A stretch of DNA of 50,857 bases from Candidatus Methanophagaceae archaeon GoMg1. Its GTDB lineage: Archaea; Halobacteriota; Syntropharchaeia; Alkanophagales; Methanospirareceae. Below, piece by piece: positions 8,565 through 17,391 of the stretch. The number at the start of each line of letters is the position of its first letter. The stretch's first letter is position 1. The stretch spans positions 1-50,857 of the forward strand of contig QBUL01000186.1 of assembly GCA_013180605.1 (NCBI GenBank), in the 5' to 3' direction. The notes beneath the pieces are model-generated. The model worked only from the letters and a program-made list of their open reading frames with translations, had not been told where the DNA came from and did not search any database. The translations under genes were made by a program, and so were the position numbers.

Positions 8565-9515
8565 TTGTTGAGCCATGAGTCAGGAGTAGCGATTGCCGTT
8601 CTTGTCCTAATAGGGTGTTTTGTAGCCTTTTTCTATCTGACGCGCCTTTTTGTGAGTGGTTTGGGCTCCCTTGCTAAACGATTCAACGTGCCTGAATCAG
8701 TTGTAGGTGCTTCGGTAGCCGCAATGGTAAGCAGTGCGCCAGAAATGGGGACTTCGATATTCTCGGTTGTCGAAGGGCATCCGGACATAGGTATGGGAAC
8801 GATTGTGGGCTCGGCAATCTTTAATATCTCATTATTGATTGCCATTTCGCTCTGGGTAAAAAAATGCGTGCTCGATGAGCATGTGCTCAAAAGGGATGGT
8901 GCATACTACCTCTTCGTCGTGATAGTCACGATAGTGACGATCATGGATGGTGTTTTGACACAGTGGGAGGCACTAACCTGGTTCTTGCTTTATGTGGTCT
9001 ATTTCATCTGGCTTTTCAGGGATGCGATTACGGGGAAGTTCGTTCCCAAAGAGGAGTTCAAGTATGTTCCAACAAAGAAAGCGGTTTTTTATATGGGTAT
9101 AGGAATTGGCGGTATAGCATTGAGTGCTGATATAATGGTAAGATCAACCGTCCATATTACAAATTCTTTGGGTTTATCAGAATCCCTTTTCAGCTTGATT
9201 ATCATCGCGGTAGCAACTTCAATTCCCGACCTTTTTGTGTCTGTGGAAGCAGCGCGAAATGGTATGGGGAGCTTAGCGGTTTCAAACGCAGTTGGAAGCA
9301 ATATATTCGATATTCTGGTAGGGATAGGTTTGCCTTTTAGTTTCGTAGCGGCAACGCCTGTTTATGGCAACATCGGGCTATCAGCCATCTACCTTTTAGT
9401 ATCGGTGTTCGTCTTCCTGGGCATAATTATGTTCAGAAAAAGTCTGGGCAAAAAAGAGGCGTGCGTACTGGCTGCTGTTTACCTCAGCTATCTTTTTATC
9501 GTGATTCTATGCTAA
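8565..9515 (+). CDS. Calcium/sodium antiporter, CaCA family (YrbG-like)
   Basis: A 316-residue membrane protein with about ten hydrophobic segments, predicted to exchange Na+ for Ca2+ across the cytoplasmic membrane. Both alpha-repeats of the family are present: MVSSAPEMGTSIFSVVEGHPDIGMGTIVGSAIFNI in the first half and VATSIPDLFVSVEAARNGMGSLAVSNAVGSNIFDI in the second, with the acidic residue and GS..(N/F) motifs that form the ion site. The start appears to be TTG at 8565 behind a strong GGAGAGAGGTGAG ribosome site. It is monocistronic. Confidence 0.9.
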   Translation: MLSHESGVAIAVLVLIGCFVAFFYLTRLFVSGLGSLAKRFNVPESVVGASVAAMVSSAPEMGTSIFSVVEGHPDIGMGTIVGSAIFNISLLIAISLWVKKCVLDEHVLKRDGAYYLFVVIVTIVTIMDGVLTQWEALTWFLLYVVYFIWLFRDAITGKFVPKEEFKYVPTKKAVFYMGIGIGGIALSADIMVRSTVHITNSLGLSESLFSLIIIAVATSIPDLFVSVEAARNGMGSLAVSNAVGSNIFDILVGIGLPFSFVAATPVYGNIGLSAIYLLVSVFVFLGIIMFRKSLGKKEACVLAAVYLSYLFIVILC

Positions 9516-9675
9516 CTCAACAAGACACTGATTTACATGGTACTAAATGGAATTATTCTATTTAAAGTACCAAGAAATGATACGGAACCGGATGGTGACT
9601 GAAAATTCGGTAGGTTATTTTCTGGCAAGCTACTAAGAACACCTGATACAGCACGACCGCTATTTCTACCAGTGC

Positions 9676-9705
9676 AAACCTTTTTTCTTTGAAAGAAAAG
9701 GTTTT
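9676..9705. repeat. Short hairpin of dispersed family B
   Basis: ACCTTTTCTTTGAAAGAAAAGGT is a near-perfect hairpin between the exchanger and the ACT-gene remnant, similar to hairpins at 22.0, 33.1, 40.1 and 48.4 kb. It could also terminate the exchanger transcript. Confidence 0.55.
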
Positions 9706-9739
9706 TAGTAATGGTTTCTTTTATAAAGAAAAGATTAAA

Positions 9740-9972
9740 ATGAAAATCTCCATGGACATCGAACTAACTGACATACCGGGTCAGTTAGTGATCACATTGA
9801 AGCCCGTATCTGACCTTAGCGGTAATATTCTCAGCGTGCTGCATCAACGGGAAAAGAAGACACCTTCATGCTGAATACCGGTTCAACAGACATTAGAAAT
9901 AGAATAGAAGCGTTGAACATTTTAGAACGAACGGTGAACAAAAAGGGCATCATGGTTATCTCCTCTATTTAA
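9740..9972 (+). pseudogene. Deleted copy of the ACT-domain amino-acid-binding gene
   Basis: The first 45 codons (MKISMDIELTDIPGQLVITLKPVSDL) match the intact gene at 19024 almost base for base. The sequence then reads CATCAACGGGAAAAGAAGACACCTTCATGCTGA, creating a stop. It continues to ACATTAGAAATAGAA and jumps to AGAAGCGTTGAACATTTTAGAACG...TCTATTTAA, the very end of the intact gene. About 270 bases of the middle are missing. The deletion joins short AGAA-like sequences. It is a non-functional paralogous relic. Confidence 0.85.
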
Positions 9973-9993
9973 GGTTGCTCATTTTTTCTTTTT

Positions 9994-10003
9994 CCCCCCC
10001 CCC
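9994..10003. other. Homopolymer run of ten C
   Basis: Ten consecutive C (G on the gene strand) lie eight bases beyond the stop codon of the 1296-residue surface protein. It is unusual for this moderately AT-rich sequence. Confidence 0.8.
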
Positions 10004-10011
10004 GCTATCGC

Positions 10012-13000
10012 CTATGGCGGATTTGACGTGTACCCTATCTCCTTGCTGAACGTGAAATTGCCATATGCTTCCGACTTATCCTCATACATCATTCTGGAGG
10101 CAGGAGTATCCGCATCATGCCCATCCTCGATAGACGCATCCACACCCGCAGACACGCTACCATTACCTTCCACATCTATTCCGTAGTACAAGCCTCTTCC
10201 GGTAATCCCCACTTCGGTTTCCGTCGCAACATTAGTCGCGATCATCTTACCATAAGCATTCACATCCTCGCATTTCGTAGTAGAAGAAAGAGGAGGGCTG
10301 GCTCCAGAATAGCGCATTCCTGCCTGCTCTGCATGGCTTAACGAGCCCAAATCACCTGATGTATAGCCAATGCTTTTCGACACAGCGAGATTTGGCGTGA
10401 CGTTGGTGTTTACACCGAAACGTTTCTCGAACTCAGTAGTCCCGTTTGAGCCAATCATCTTCTCATCGTATTTGATACTTCCAACTGCCTCTCCCGGTGA
10501 TAGGGGCGGGTTATTGAGAAGATTTCCATTGCCGGTCATCCATCCAAATTGTTCTCCTTCTATCACTGTCCCATCGCTTTTGATCTCGGTTGTGACGTCA
10601 ATGAGTGTCTTCGTAGAAGGTTCGATGGTTTTGGCAAGGACCGTTACGGTTACGGTATCAGAACCGGTAACTTCTTCTCCCGTTGACGAAGTTCCCGTAA
10701 CCGTAACTGCGTTTGTTACTGATCCTGAAGCATCGGAAGCGATGAGAGCAGTAAGGGTAATCGTTTTTGAATCCCCGGGATCCAACGGACCCACGTTGTT
10801 CCATATTATTGTTCCATCGTGTGTATCTGCTGCTGGACTGGAAGAGACATAACTCACCCATCCCAAAAGTGTGTCCACAACCCTAACGGGATCGAGTATG
10901 CAGTCACCGGTATTGGAAACGGTGATCGTGAACTCTACGTTTGATGACGGAGCAACATCAGGAGGATCTGCAACCTTAGTCACGCTTATGCCTGGGGCAA
11001 GGACTGTTACGTCTGCGGTATCGGTAGCGGAGACATCATCACCATGAGGTGGAGTTCCTGTAGCAGTAACAGAGTCTGTCAGCGTTCCAGAAGCACCTTC
11101 GTCTATGTGAGCTGTAAGATGGATGGTGGTCGAAGCACCAGAAGCCATAGAACCGAGATCCCAGGTTATCGTTCCGACTGGATCTTCAACTCCTCCAGAG
11201 TCGTCTGAGACATAGCTCATACTATCAGGCAAGATGTCAACGACCTTAACAGGATTGAGAGTGCAGTCACCAGTGTTGGTAACGTTAATTGTGAATGCCA
11301 CATTGGTGTAAGGTGCACCCTCTGTTAGATTTGCTGTTTTCTCCACATTTATGCCTGGAGCAATCACATTCCACACCCACGTCTGCATATCCGAGCCATT
11401 TGCGTTCTCAGCTTTTGCCGATACGTTGTGTTCTCCTATAACTTCCGCATGCAGCGTGTAATTTGATTCTTTTGTACTCACATTCGTGTGCTGGAGCGTA
11501 TTATTCAAATACCAGTTCACGTTTACCGTTTGATTTACGGTAACGTTAAGTGTCCTCCAATTGCAAACCGTATCGTTCACCGGTGAAGGCGGTGCGAAGG
11601 AAGTTATGTTTGGCAGTACGAGTGCGGTTATTTCATAATACGCATCGTCAGTGACATTATCGCCATGAGGTGGTTTACCTTCTGCGGAAACCGTGTTGTT
11701 CAGCGTACCGGAAGCACCGAAATCAACGTGTGCTATGAGATGAATGGTTTTTGCTGCACCTACTCCAAGGTTCAGTGTCCATGTGACTACCTGACCTGCG
11801 GCAGAACCCCCCGCGTCATCCGCGACATAGCTCATTCCCGCGGGCAGCGTATCTTCCACGGTGACCGGATTCAAAGTGCAGTCACCGGTATTGGAGACAG
11901 TAATGGAGAAATTAACAGGAGTAGAAGGAGCACCTTCTGTTACGTTCCCTGTTTTTGTTGCGGATATGCCGGGCGTTATCGTCACTTCAATGGTGCAATC
12001 ATCACTATCGGTAACTGTGCCACCAAGAGGATCGGTTCCCGTTGCTGTGGCTGTGTTGGTGGCCAAAGGTGCATCTGTCTCCACAACCACATGCGTTACC
12101 GTTCCTTCTGTTGATTCTCCCGGAGCCAACGTAGTTGTTCCTAGCGTCACAGCACCGTAGATGTCATCTACTACCGTGACTCCTGTTAATGTGACATCAC
12201 CCGTATTGGTAACGTTAAAACAATAAGTGACCACATCGCCGATGCTAACAGCTAGGGGATCTATACCAGGACAGGAACCAGAGATAGACGCGGTCTTACT
12301 TATGCTTATTTCCGGTTTTGTCACATTCCACACCCACGTCTGCATATCCGAGCCATTTGCATTCTTAGCAACTGCGGATACGTTATTTTCACCCACGAAC
12401 TCCGCATGTAGCGTGTAATTTGCTTCTCGTTTACTTTCGTTCGTGCCGGGCAGCAGTGAACCGTTCAAATACCAGCTCACGTTTACCGTCTGATTTACCG
12501 TCACGTTAAAAGTCCTCCATGTGCAGACCGTATCGTTAACCGGCGATGGAGGCGCGAAAGAAGTTATGTCCGGTGGTTCAGCCGCATACTGCCACTGCAG
12601 GTATGGATATGTTACACCTTCTTCTATGCCCCAAACAGTATCGAAATCCCAGTTATCCATCGGTGCGTGAGTACTGCAATACCAATAATCTGGTTCGGAA
12701 TTGTCACTATTTTTACCGGTACAACCAACGCTTGAACCCCCACCTACACAATTGCTTTGACCAGACCTGTAAATATCCCAGTATGAATTTGTGGTTGATG
12801 CTTGATTAAAACCAACCAAACCGCCGACACAAGAAAAACCATTGACAGAACCGGAAGAATAACAATTTATGATTGGTCCACGATTAACACCAACCAAACC
12901 GCCGACATTGCCATCACCAGTGACAGAGCCGGAAGAATAACAATTTGTGATTGGTCCACAATTAGCACCAACCAAACCGCCGACATGCGAAGAACCACTG

Positions 13001-13902
13001 ACAGAGCCAGAAGAATAACAATTTGTGATTGGTCCATCATAAATATTAATACCAACCAAACCGCCGACATACCTATTACCGCTGACAGAACCGGAAGAAT
13101 AACAATTTGTGATTGGACCTCCACCATTATTACCAACCAAACCGCCGACACGCAGAGAACCAGTGACAGAGCCGGAAGAATAACAATTTGTGATTGGACA
13201 TCCACCATTATTACCAACCAAACCGCCGACAGAAGAAGAACCACTGACAGAGCCGGAAGAATAACAATTTGTGATTGGTCCTCGATTAAAACCAACCAAA
13301 CCGCCGACATACCGATTACCATTGACAGGGCCGGAAGAATAACAATTTATGATTGGTCCATCATAATTATCACCAACCAAACTGCCGACATGCCAATTAC
13401 CACTGACATCTACCTCTTCCAAACCCACATTCTTTATTTCGCTTCCTGAACCAGTATATCCAAACAAGCCGACATAATCAGTAGAAGATCGGTTTATGTA
13501 CAGGTGGGTTATCTTGTAGCCCTTGCCGTCAAAGGTACCGGTGAATTTGTTGCTCCAAGAAGTTCCAATCGGCTCAAATCCTGCACCGCCGTTCCAGCCG
13601 GAAGTACAGGAGCAGTCAATGTCATTGGCTAAATAATAATCGGCAGCCAAATTATTTTTGATATTCTGCAGTTCCGTGCAGGTTGTGATTGGTGTTGCAG
13701 CCAGCGCGGGCTGTGGGAGGAACGCAAGGGCAAGCAGCAGCAGCGTGCCCGCAAGCAGAAGCAGCGCAAATGCGGGCTGGCTGCTGGTTGCAGGTTTACG
13801 GGTTGATGGTTTGCAGGTTGAACCATCAGCTATATAGCTATCAACCATCAACAGTTTTCTATTCTTATCCACTTCCCCATACCATTTCCCCATTTTTTTC
13901 AT
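10012..13902 (-). CDS. Large secreted surface protein with GLUG and DUF11 repeats
   Basis: A 1296-residue predicted surface protein or adhesin. A signal-peptide-like helix lies at about residues 45-69 (FALLLLAGTLLLLALAFLPQPALA), so the first 40 residues may not be part of the mature start. Residues about 150-390 hold eight GLUG-type repeats (VGGLVGxNxGPITNCYSSGSVSG). Two copies of a PKD-like module follow (SFAPPSPVNDTVC.WRT.NVTVNQTVNV.WYLN). These are interleaved with four DUF11 repeats (ISVTK...VxFTITVSNTGDCxLxPVxVVDTLP). There is no C-terminal membrane helix or visible PGF-CTERM motif; it ends in EIGYTSNPP. Its start overlaps the stop of the upstream lamin-tail-like ORF (ATGA). Such proteins usually mediate cell-cell or matrix contact; a specific role cannot be read. 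Confidence 0.85.
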   Translation of the reverse strand: MKKMGKWYGEVDKNRKLLMVDSYIADGSTCKPSTRKPATSSQPAFALLLLAGTLLLLALAFLPQPALAATPITTCTELQNIKNNLAADYYLANDIDCSCTSGWNGGAGFEPIGTSWSNKFTGTFDGKGYKITHLYINRSSTDYVGLFGYTGSGSEIKNVGLEEVDVSGNWHVGSLVGDNYDGPIINCYSSGPVNGNRYVGGLVGFNRGPITNCYSSGSVSGSSSVGGLVGNNGGCPITNCYSSGSVTGSLRVGGLVGNNGGGPITNCYSSGSVSGNRYVGGLVGINIYDGPITNCYSSGSVSGSSHVGGLVGANCGPITNCYSSGSVTGDGNVGGLVGVNRGPIINCYSSGSVNGFSCVGGLVGFNQASTTNSYWDIYRSGQSNCVGGGSSVGCTGKNSDNSEPDYWYCSTHAPMDNWDFDTVWGIEEGVTYPYLQWQYAAEPPDITSFAPPSPVNDTVCTWRTFNVTVNQTVNVSWYLNGSLLPGTNESKREANYTLHAEFVGENNVSAVAKNANGSDMQTWVWNVTKPEISISKTASISGSCPGIDPLAVSIGDVVTYCFNVTNTGDVTLTGVTVVDDIYGAVTLGTTTLAPGESTEGTVTHVVVETDAPLATNTATATGTDPLGGTVTDSDDCTIEVTITPGISATKTGNVTEGAPSTPVNFSITVSNTGDCTLNPVTVEDTLPAGMSYVADDAGGSAAGQVVTWTLNLGVGAAKTIHLIAHVDFGASGTLNNTVSAEGKPPHGDNVTDDAYYEITALVLPNITSFAPPSPVNDTVCNWRTLNVTVNQTVNVNWYLNNTLQHTNVSTKESNYTLHAEVIGEHNVSAKAENANGSDMQTWVWNVIAPGINVEKTANLTEGAPYTNVAFTINVTNTGDCTLNPVKVVDILPDSMSYVSDDSGGVEDPVGTITWDLGSMASGASTTIHLTAHIDEGASGTLTDSVTATGTPPHGDDVSATDTADVTVLAPGISVTKVADPPDVAPSSNVEFTITVSNTGDCILDPVRVVDTLLGWVSYVSSSPAADTHDGTIIWNNVGPLDPGDSKTITLTALIASDASGSVTNAVTVTGTSSTGEEVTGSDTVTVTVLAKTIEPSTKTLIDVTTEIKSDGTVIEGEQFGWMTGNGNLLNNPPLSPGEAVGSIKYDEKMIGSNGTTEFEKRFGVNTNVTPNLAVSKSIGYTSGDLGSLSHAEQAGMRYSGASPPLSSTTKCEDVNAYGKMIATNVATETEVGITGRGLYYGIDVEGNGSVSAGVDASIEDGHDADTPASRMMYEDKSEAYGNFTFSKEIGYTSNPP
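12830..13430 (-). repeat. Tandem coding repeats of the GLUG domain
   Basis: Units of roughly 70-85 bases containing ACCAACCAAACCGCCGACA and GGAAGAATAACAATTTGTGATTGG recur eight times. They encode the GLUG motif and generate the long shadow ORF on the plus strand. Confidence 0.9.
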
Positions 13903-14126
13903 TTAGAATCATTCCAATCCCTACCAGAAGGAAAATAGCACCAATGCCAGTCTGTCATATTTATGGCACTATTAGTTGGATTATACAATTCCACAAACTC
14001 ATTGGTCGCAATTTGCACCTCGCTTATCACCACATGCGCGGGCACTTCTTGTGCAATCGCTATTGGCAGCAGCGCCATCACGACTAAAATCGTTAATACT
14101 GCTAATCCCAAAGCAGTTATTTTCAT
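13899..14126 (-). CDS. Short secreted lamin-tail-domain-like protein, truncated
   Basis: A 75-residue ORF from the ATG at 14126, preceded by GGGAGAG. It has a signal peptide (MKITALGLAVLTILVVMALLPIAIAQ), then VPAHVVISEVQIATNEFVELYNPTNSAINMTDWHW, the opening of a lamin-tail (LTD) domain. Such domains usually need about 100-120 residues; this one stops after 50 with a TGA overlapping the start of the giant surface gene (AAATGA). It may be a truncated LTD gene or the former N-terminus of a larger protein split from the gene below. The ORF track's longer start has a poor leader. Confidence 0.6.
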   Translation of the reverse strand: MKITALGLAVLTILVVMALLPIAIAQEVPAHVVISEVQIATNEFVELYNPTNSAINMTDWHWCYFPSGRDWNDSK

Positions 14127-14303
14127 TTTGGCGCTCTCCCTTTTTGGCGGATGCCGCTCCTTCCTGCACAAAACGATAAGAAGAAATGATTTAAACGAAG
14201 TAAGATTATACAAAGGGTTATAAATAACTTTCGGTACCTAATGACATCTCATAGTAGCCTTCTATAACCATCAATTGTTCAATCGTGCTAATTAAAATAA
14301 ATT

Positions 14304-14429
14304 ATAGACACAGATTAACGCAGATTAACACTTAAGATAATAAGTATCAACACGGTTAAACAAAAATAAATCTGCGTAAATCGGTGTAAATCGGTGTCTT
14401 AAATAGAAGGAAGCTATACTTTATATACA
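14304..14429 (+). repeat. Dispersed inverted-repeat element, family A, with TATA-like end
   Basis: The left arm GACACAGATTAACGCAGATTAACAC and right arm GTGTAAATCGGTGTCTTAAATAG are inverted copies built of 10-11 base units, around the shared core ATCAACACGGTTAAACAAAAATAAATC. The right end runs into AGAAGGAAGCTATACTTTATATACAG. The copy at 26861-26982 shares arms, core and TATA end. It fills the gap between the surface-protein pair and the DUF63 gene. Confidence 0.85.
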
Positions 14430-14509
14430 GCAAGAAAGCTTTACCAGGGAAACTTTATTTCCGCGAAGCATTTTTTATCCTAACTATACAAATACCATAC
14501 TACCGTATT

Positions 14510-15349
14510 ATGCACGAACTGATAAGACAATTTGTCAACACGTACTACATCCATCCTATAACTCATGACACAGGCTACAACCCCGTAAACACGATAACAT
14601 GGGCTTTATTACTGGTATTGTGCCTGTTTTTGACTTTAAAAATACTAAAGAAGCTCGATGTAGAGATAAACAAACCGTTTATCGCTGCTGTATCGCCTTA
14701 CATATTCGTTGGTGCGAGCCTGCGGGTAATGGAAGATGCGAAATTGTTTTCGCCTCCCCTGAGCTACCTGCTGATAACACCGTTAATTTATTTTCTCCTG
14801 TTCTTTTGCTGCATTGCCATACTCACAATATCGGTGAAGTTGTCCCAATCAAACGGTATAGGAGTGAGGTGTTTGGTACCTTTTGCTCTGGTTGGAACGA
14901 TATGGTTCTTCGTAAACTTGGTAATTCTATTAAGCAACGAAGAAATAATTTTATCCTGGGTTCTCTTTGCCGTCATTGGCATTTCTCTCATAATAATGCT
15001 TGTGATATATACAATTGGAGTGAAATTCGGTGTGAATTTTCTAACAGAGAAGCTGAACGTATCTGTTTTAGCTGCTCATCTGCTCGATGCTTCTTCTTCA
15101 TATATTGGTATTGATAAACTGGGTTACACCGGAAAGCATGTGGTAGAAGGCGTTATAGTAAAGTACACAGGTTCCGCAGCCGGAATGTTTCCGCTCAAAC
15201 TCGTAATACTAATCCCCGTGTTGTATCTGCTGGAGACGCAATTTGACGAGCACGAAAGGGAACTAAAGAATCTCGTTCTGTTGGCTCTGCTCGTCATTGG
15301 TCTCGCACCTGCCGTGAGAAATACACTTAGAATGGTTTTGGGTGTTTAA
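14510..15349 (+). CDS. DUF63 family integral membrane protein
   Basis: A 279-residue archaeal membrane protein with about seven hydrophobic helices. The N-terminal stretch [25 protein letters not shown] and the later [17 protein letters not shown] are hallmarks of DUF63, a family confined to archaea and of unknown function. A family A repeat with a TATA-like box lies 80 bases upstream. Its 3' end overlaps the ORF-track start of MetRS but not the likely true start. Confidence 0.85.
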   Translation: MHELIRQFVNTYYIHPITHDTGYNPVNTITWALLLVLCLFLTLKILKKLDVEINKPFIAAVSPYIFVGASLRVMEDAKLFSPPLSYLLITPLIYFLLFFCCIAILTISVKLSQSNGIGVRCLVPFALVGTIWFFVNLVILLSNEEIILSWVLFAVIGISLIIMLVIYTIGVKFGVNFLTEKLNVSVLAAHLLDASSSYIGIDKLGYTGKHVVEGVIVKYTGSAAGMFPLKLVILIPVLYLLETQFDEHERELKNLVLLALLVIGLAPAVRNTLRMVLGV

Positions 15350-15404
15350 CAAAAAAACATTTCTTTCAAAAAGGAAGTATTTTTTACCAAAGAGAAATCA
15401 TACG

Positions 15405-15412
15405 TTATATAC
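15405..15412 (+). promoter_or_regulatory. TATA-like box before metG
   Basis: TTATATAC lies about 24 bases before the preferred MetRS ATG at 15429. This fits a leaderless archaeal promoter and argues against the upstream start in the ORF track. Confidence 0.45.
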
Positions 15413-15428
15413 TTATAACAATAAACAA

Positions 15429-17054
15429 ATGAAAATCCCAATCGAGAAGCCGGTTCTGGTAACCTGTGCACTGCCTTACGTTAACGGAGAGTGTCACATA
15501 GGGCATCTCAGGACTTACGTCCCCGCGGATATTTACGTGAGGATGCTGCGGAAAATGGGTTATGACGTTATTTTTATAGGTGGCTCTGACACACATGGGA
15601 CGCCGATTGTGCTGAGTGCCGAAGCGCAAGGTATCACGCCCGAAGAGGTCGTTGAGAAATATCATAAGCATTTCAAACGAATGTTTCAAGCTCTGAACGT
15701 CAATTTCGACTATTATGGACGGACTGATTCGGAAAGCAATCAGAGAAGGACGACAGAGATAGTAAAGAAGTTGATAGAGAACGGGTATGTATATGAGAAG
15801 GAAACAAAACAGGCGTTTTGCAATACCTGCGGACGGTTCCTACCCGATAGATACGTAGAGGGGAAATGCCCCTACTGCGGTGCTATGGCAAGAGGAGATG
15901 AATGTGACCAGGGCTGCGGTAAGCACCTTGAACCTGGGGAGATAATAGAGCCGAAATGCAAGATTTGCGGAAGCAAAGCGAATTTTAAGGAGCAGGAACA
16001 TTTCTTCTTCAAACTTTCCTCGTTCGCCGATTTCCTCATTTCCTATTTAGATAAATTAGGTGGTACCCGGAATGCGAGAAACTACGCGCTGGAATGGACA
16101 AAGAAGGAGCTACGCGATTGGTGTATAACGAGAGCTCTGGAATGGGGCGTAAAATTCCCGGGCAGGGATGATTTAGTCGTTTATGTCTGGGTTGATGCAC
16201 CCATCGGGTATATATCCTCTACTGAGGAGCTGTTGAATTATACAACGGATGGGAAGGACTGGAGGATGTACTGGAAAGGAAACAAAGCGACCATTGTGCA
16301 TTTTATCGGTACGGACATTGTATATCATCACTGCATATTCTGGCCTGCAATGCTCAAAGGAGCTGGTTATTCGCTGCCTGATGCCGTTGTCGCCTCCGGA
16401 ATGGTAAAGATAAACGGGGGAACGTTTTCAAAGAGCCGCGGGAACGTGGTATGGGTAAAAGAGTTTTTAGAACGATTCCATCCCGATACGTTACGATATT
16501 ATTTAGTGGCACAATCAAGCCACACGAAGGAATTGAACTTCTCCTGGGACTCCTTTTCCACGCGTGTGAATAACGAGTTAGTAGCGATTCTGGGAAACCT
16601 TGTTCATCGAGTTATATCATTTGCATACAAAAATTTCGGCGTGGTTCCCGAAGGCGATATAGACGAGGATGTTTTTGCTGCGATAGCGCATACGAAGGAG
16701 GAAGAGACGAGAGCGGTAGACGAATACGAATTCAAGAAGCTCGTTGATTCAGCGATGAAACTTGCGGATTTTGGTAATAGTTTTTTTCAACGCGAAGAGC
16801 CCTGGCATTTGATAAAGAAGGGTGATGCGGGTAGAGAAAGATGTGGCGAGATAGTAAAGAATGTGCTGCAACTAATAAAAGCTGTTTGTATTGGATTGGA
16901 AGCGGTGATGCCTACGAAGATGGAAGAGGTGTGGTCGCAATTGGGTATGGAAAGCGATGTGCATTCGGTAAAGCTTGATGAGATGATGACACCGATAAAG
17001 AGCGGGCAACCGCTGAAAAAGCCGAAGAGGTTGTTTGATAGGGTGGAGCTATAA
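15429..17054 (+). CDS. metG: Methionyl-tRNA synthetase
   Basis: Charges tRNA-Met. The preferred start at 15429 gives 541 residues beginning [21 protein letters not shown]; the extra 29 residues of the track ORF are repeat-derived and basic. Class I signature HIGHLRT is at about residue 23 and the KMSKS-equivalent FSKSRGN at about 334. Between them is the double zinc knuckle of archaeal MetRS (CNTCGRF...CPYCGA...[11 protein letters not shown]...CKICG). The C-terminal anticodon-binding helices are present. The protein ends at VELL-like residues without the EMAPII-type dimerisation domain found in many archaeal MetRS, which may be encoded separately. Confidence 0.95.
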   Translation: MKIPIEKPVLVTCALPYVNGECHIGHLRTYVPADIYVRMLRKMGYDVIFIGGSDTHGTPIVLSAEAQGITPEEVVEKYHKHFKRMFQALNVNFDYYGRTDSESNQRRTTEIVKKLIENGYVYEKETKQAFCNTCGRFLPDRYVEGKCPYCGAMARGDECDQGCGKHLEPGEIIEPKCKICGSKANFKEQEHFFFKLSSFADFLISYLDKLGGTRNARNYALEWTKKELRDWCITRALEWGVKFPGRDDLVVYVWVDAPIGYISSTEELLNYTTDGKDWRMYWKGNKATIVHFIGTDIVYHHCIFWPAMLKGAGYSLPDAVVASGMVKINGGTFSKSRGNVVWVKEFLERFHPDTLRYYLVAQSSHTKELNFSWDSFSTRVNNELVAILGNLVHRVISFAYKNFGVVPEGDIDEDVFAAIAHTKEEETRAVDEYEFKKLVDSAMKLADFGNSFFQREEPWHLIKKGDAGRERCGEIVKNVLQLIKAVCIGLEAVMPTKMEEVWSQLGMESDVHSVKLDEMMTPIKSGQPLKKPKRLFDRVEL

Positions 17055-17087
17055 GAGAAAAGCGAAAAGATAGTATATGGAAGAAAT

Positions 17088-17222
17088 ATGGAAACACAAT
17101 ACGACCCTGAAGCGGATGCGATGTATATAATGTTTGGAGAAGGGGAATACGAAATAAGCGAGGAAATCCGAGAAGGGATAATCGTTGACTTTGATAAAAA
17201 TAAGAAACAAAGGAGGGGATAA
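17088..17222 (+). CDS. DUF2283-like small protein, probably truncated
   Basis: A 44-codon frame absent from the ORF track: METQYDPEADAMYIMFGEGEYEISEEIREGIIVDFDKNKKQRRG. The YDPEADAMYI opening and E.....GIIVDFD centre are those of DUF2283 proteins, which are about 65-75 residues and end in a GIEILD-type segment. That last part is missing, replaced by a basic tail overlapping the ribosome site of the next ORF. It is a short gene or a remnant. Confidence 0.55.
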   Translation: METQYDPEADAMYIMFGEGEYEISEEIREGIIVDFDKNKKQRRG

Positions 17223-17226
17223 AGGT

Positions 17227-17391
17227 ATGAAAAAGAAATTGGTATCAATCATATTGGTGGCGATGTTAGTAAGTGCGGGATTGTTCATTTTTGTTGGAAA
17301 TGCAGTAGCGGAAATAGGAACTCATGCAAAAGCCGTGCCGTGTGTTGAAGCTAACATTCAGTCTATGAGTAAACGAAAGAGGGTTAATTGA
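17227..17391 (+). pseudogene. Signal-peptide stub of a secreted protein
   Basis: ATG at 17227 follows a strong AGGAGGGG site and encodes MKKKLVSIILVAMLVSAGLFIFVGNAVAEIGTHAKAVPCVEANIQ, a good signal peptide. It ends after 54 residues at the point where the NTPase-like frame begins. The mature protein has been lost, probably by the same rearrangement that brought in the 17.4-18.9 kb segment. Confidence 0.5.

Noticed and set aside
12830-13430. CRISPR-like array of 70-85 base units
   Set aside because: Units encode GLUG motifs; the spacers are themselves repeated and coding.
12802-13449. Plus-strand ORF of 215 residues with regular TNQTAD..GRITICDW repeats
   Set aside because: It is the antisense of the GLUG repeat region of the 1296-residue gene; the minus frame has a signal peptide and known repeats, and this one does not.
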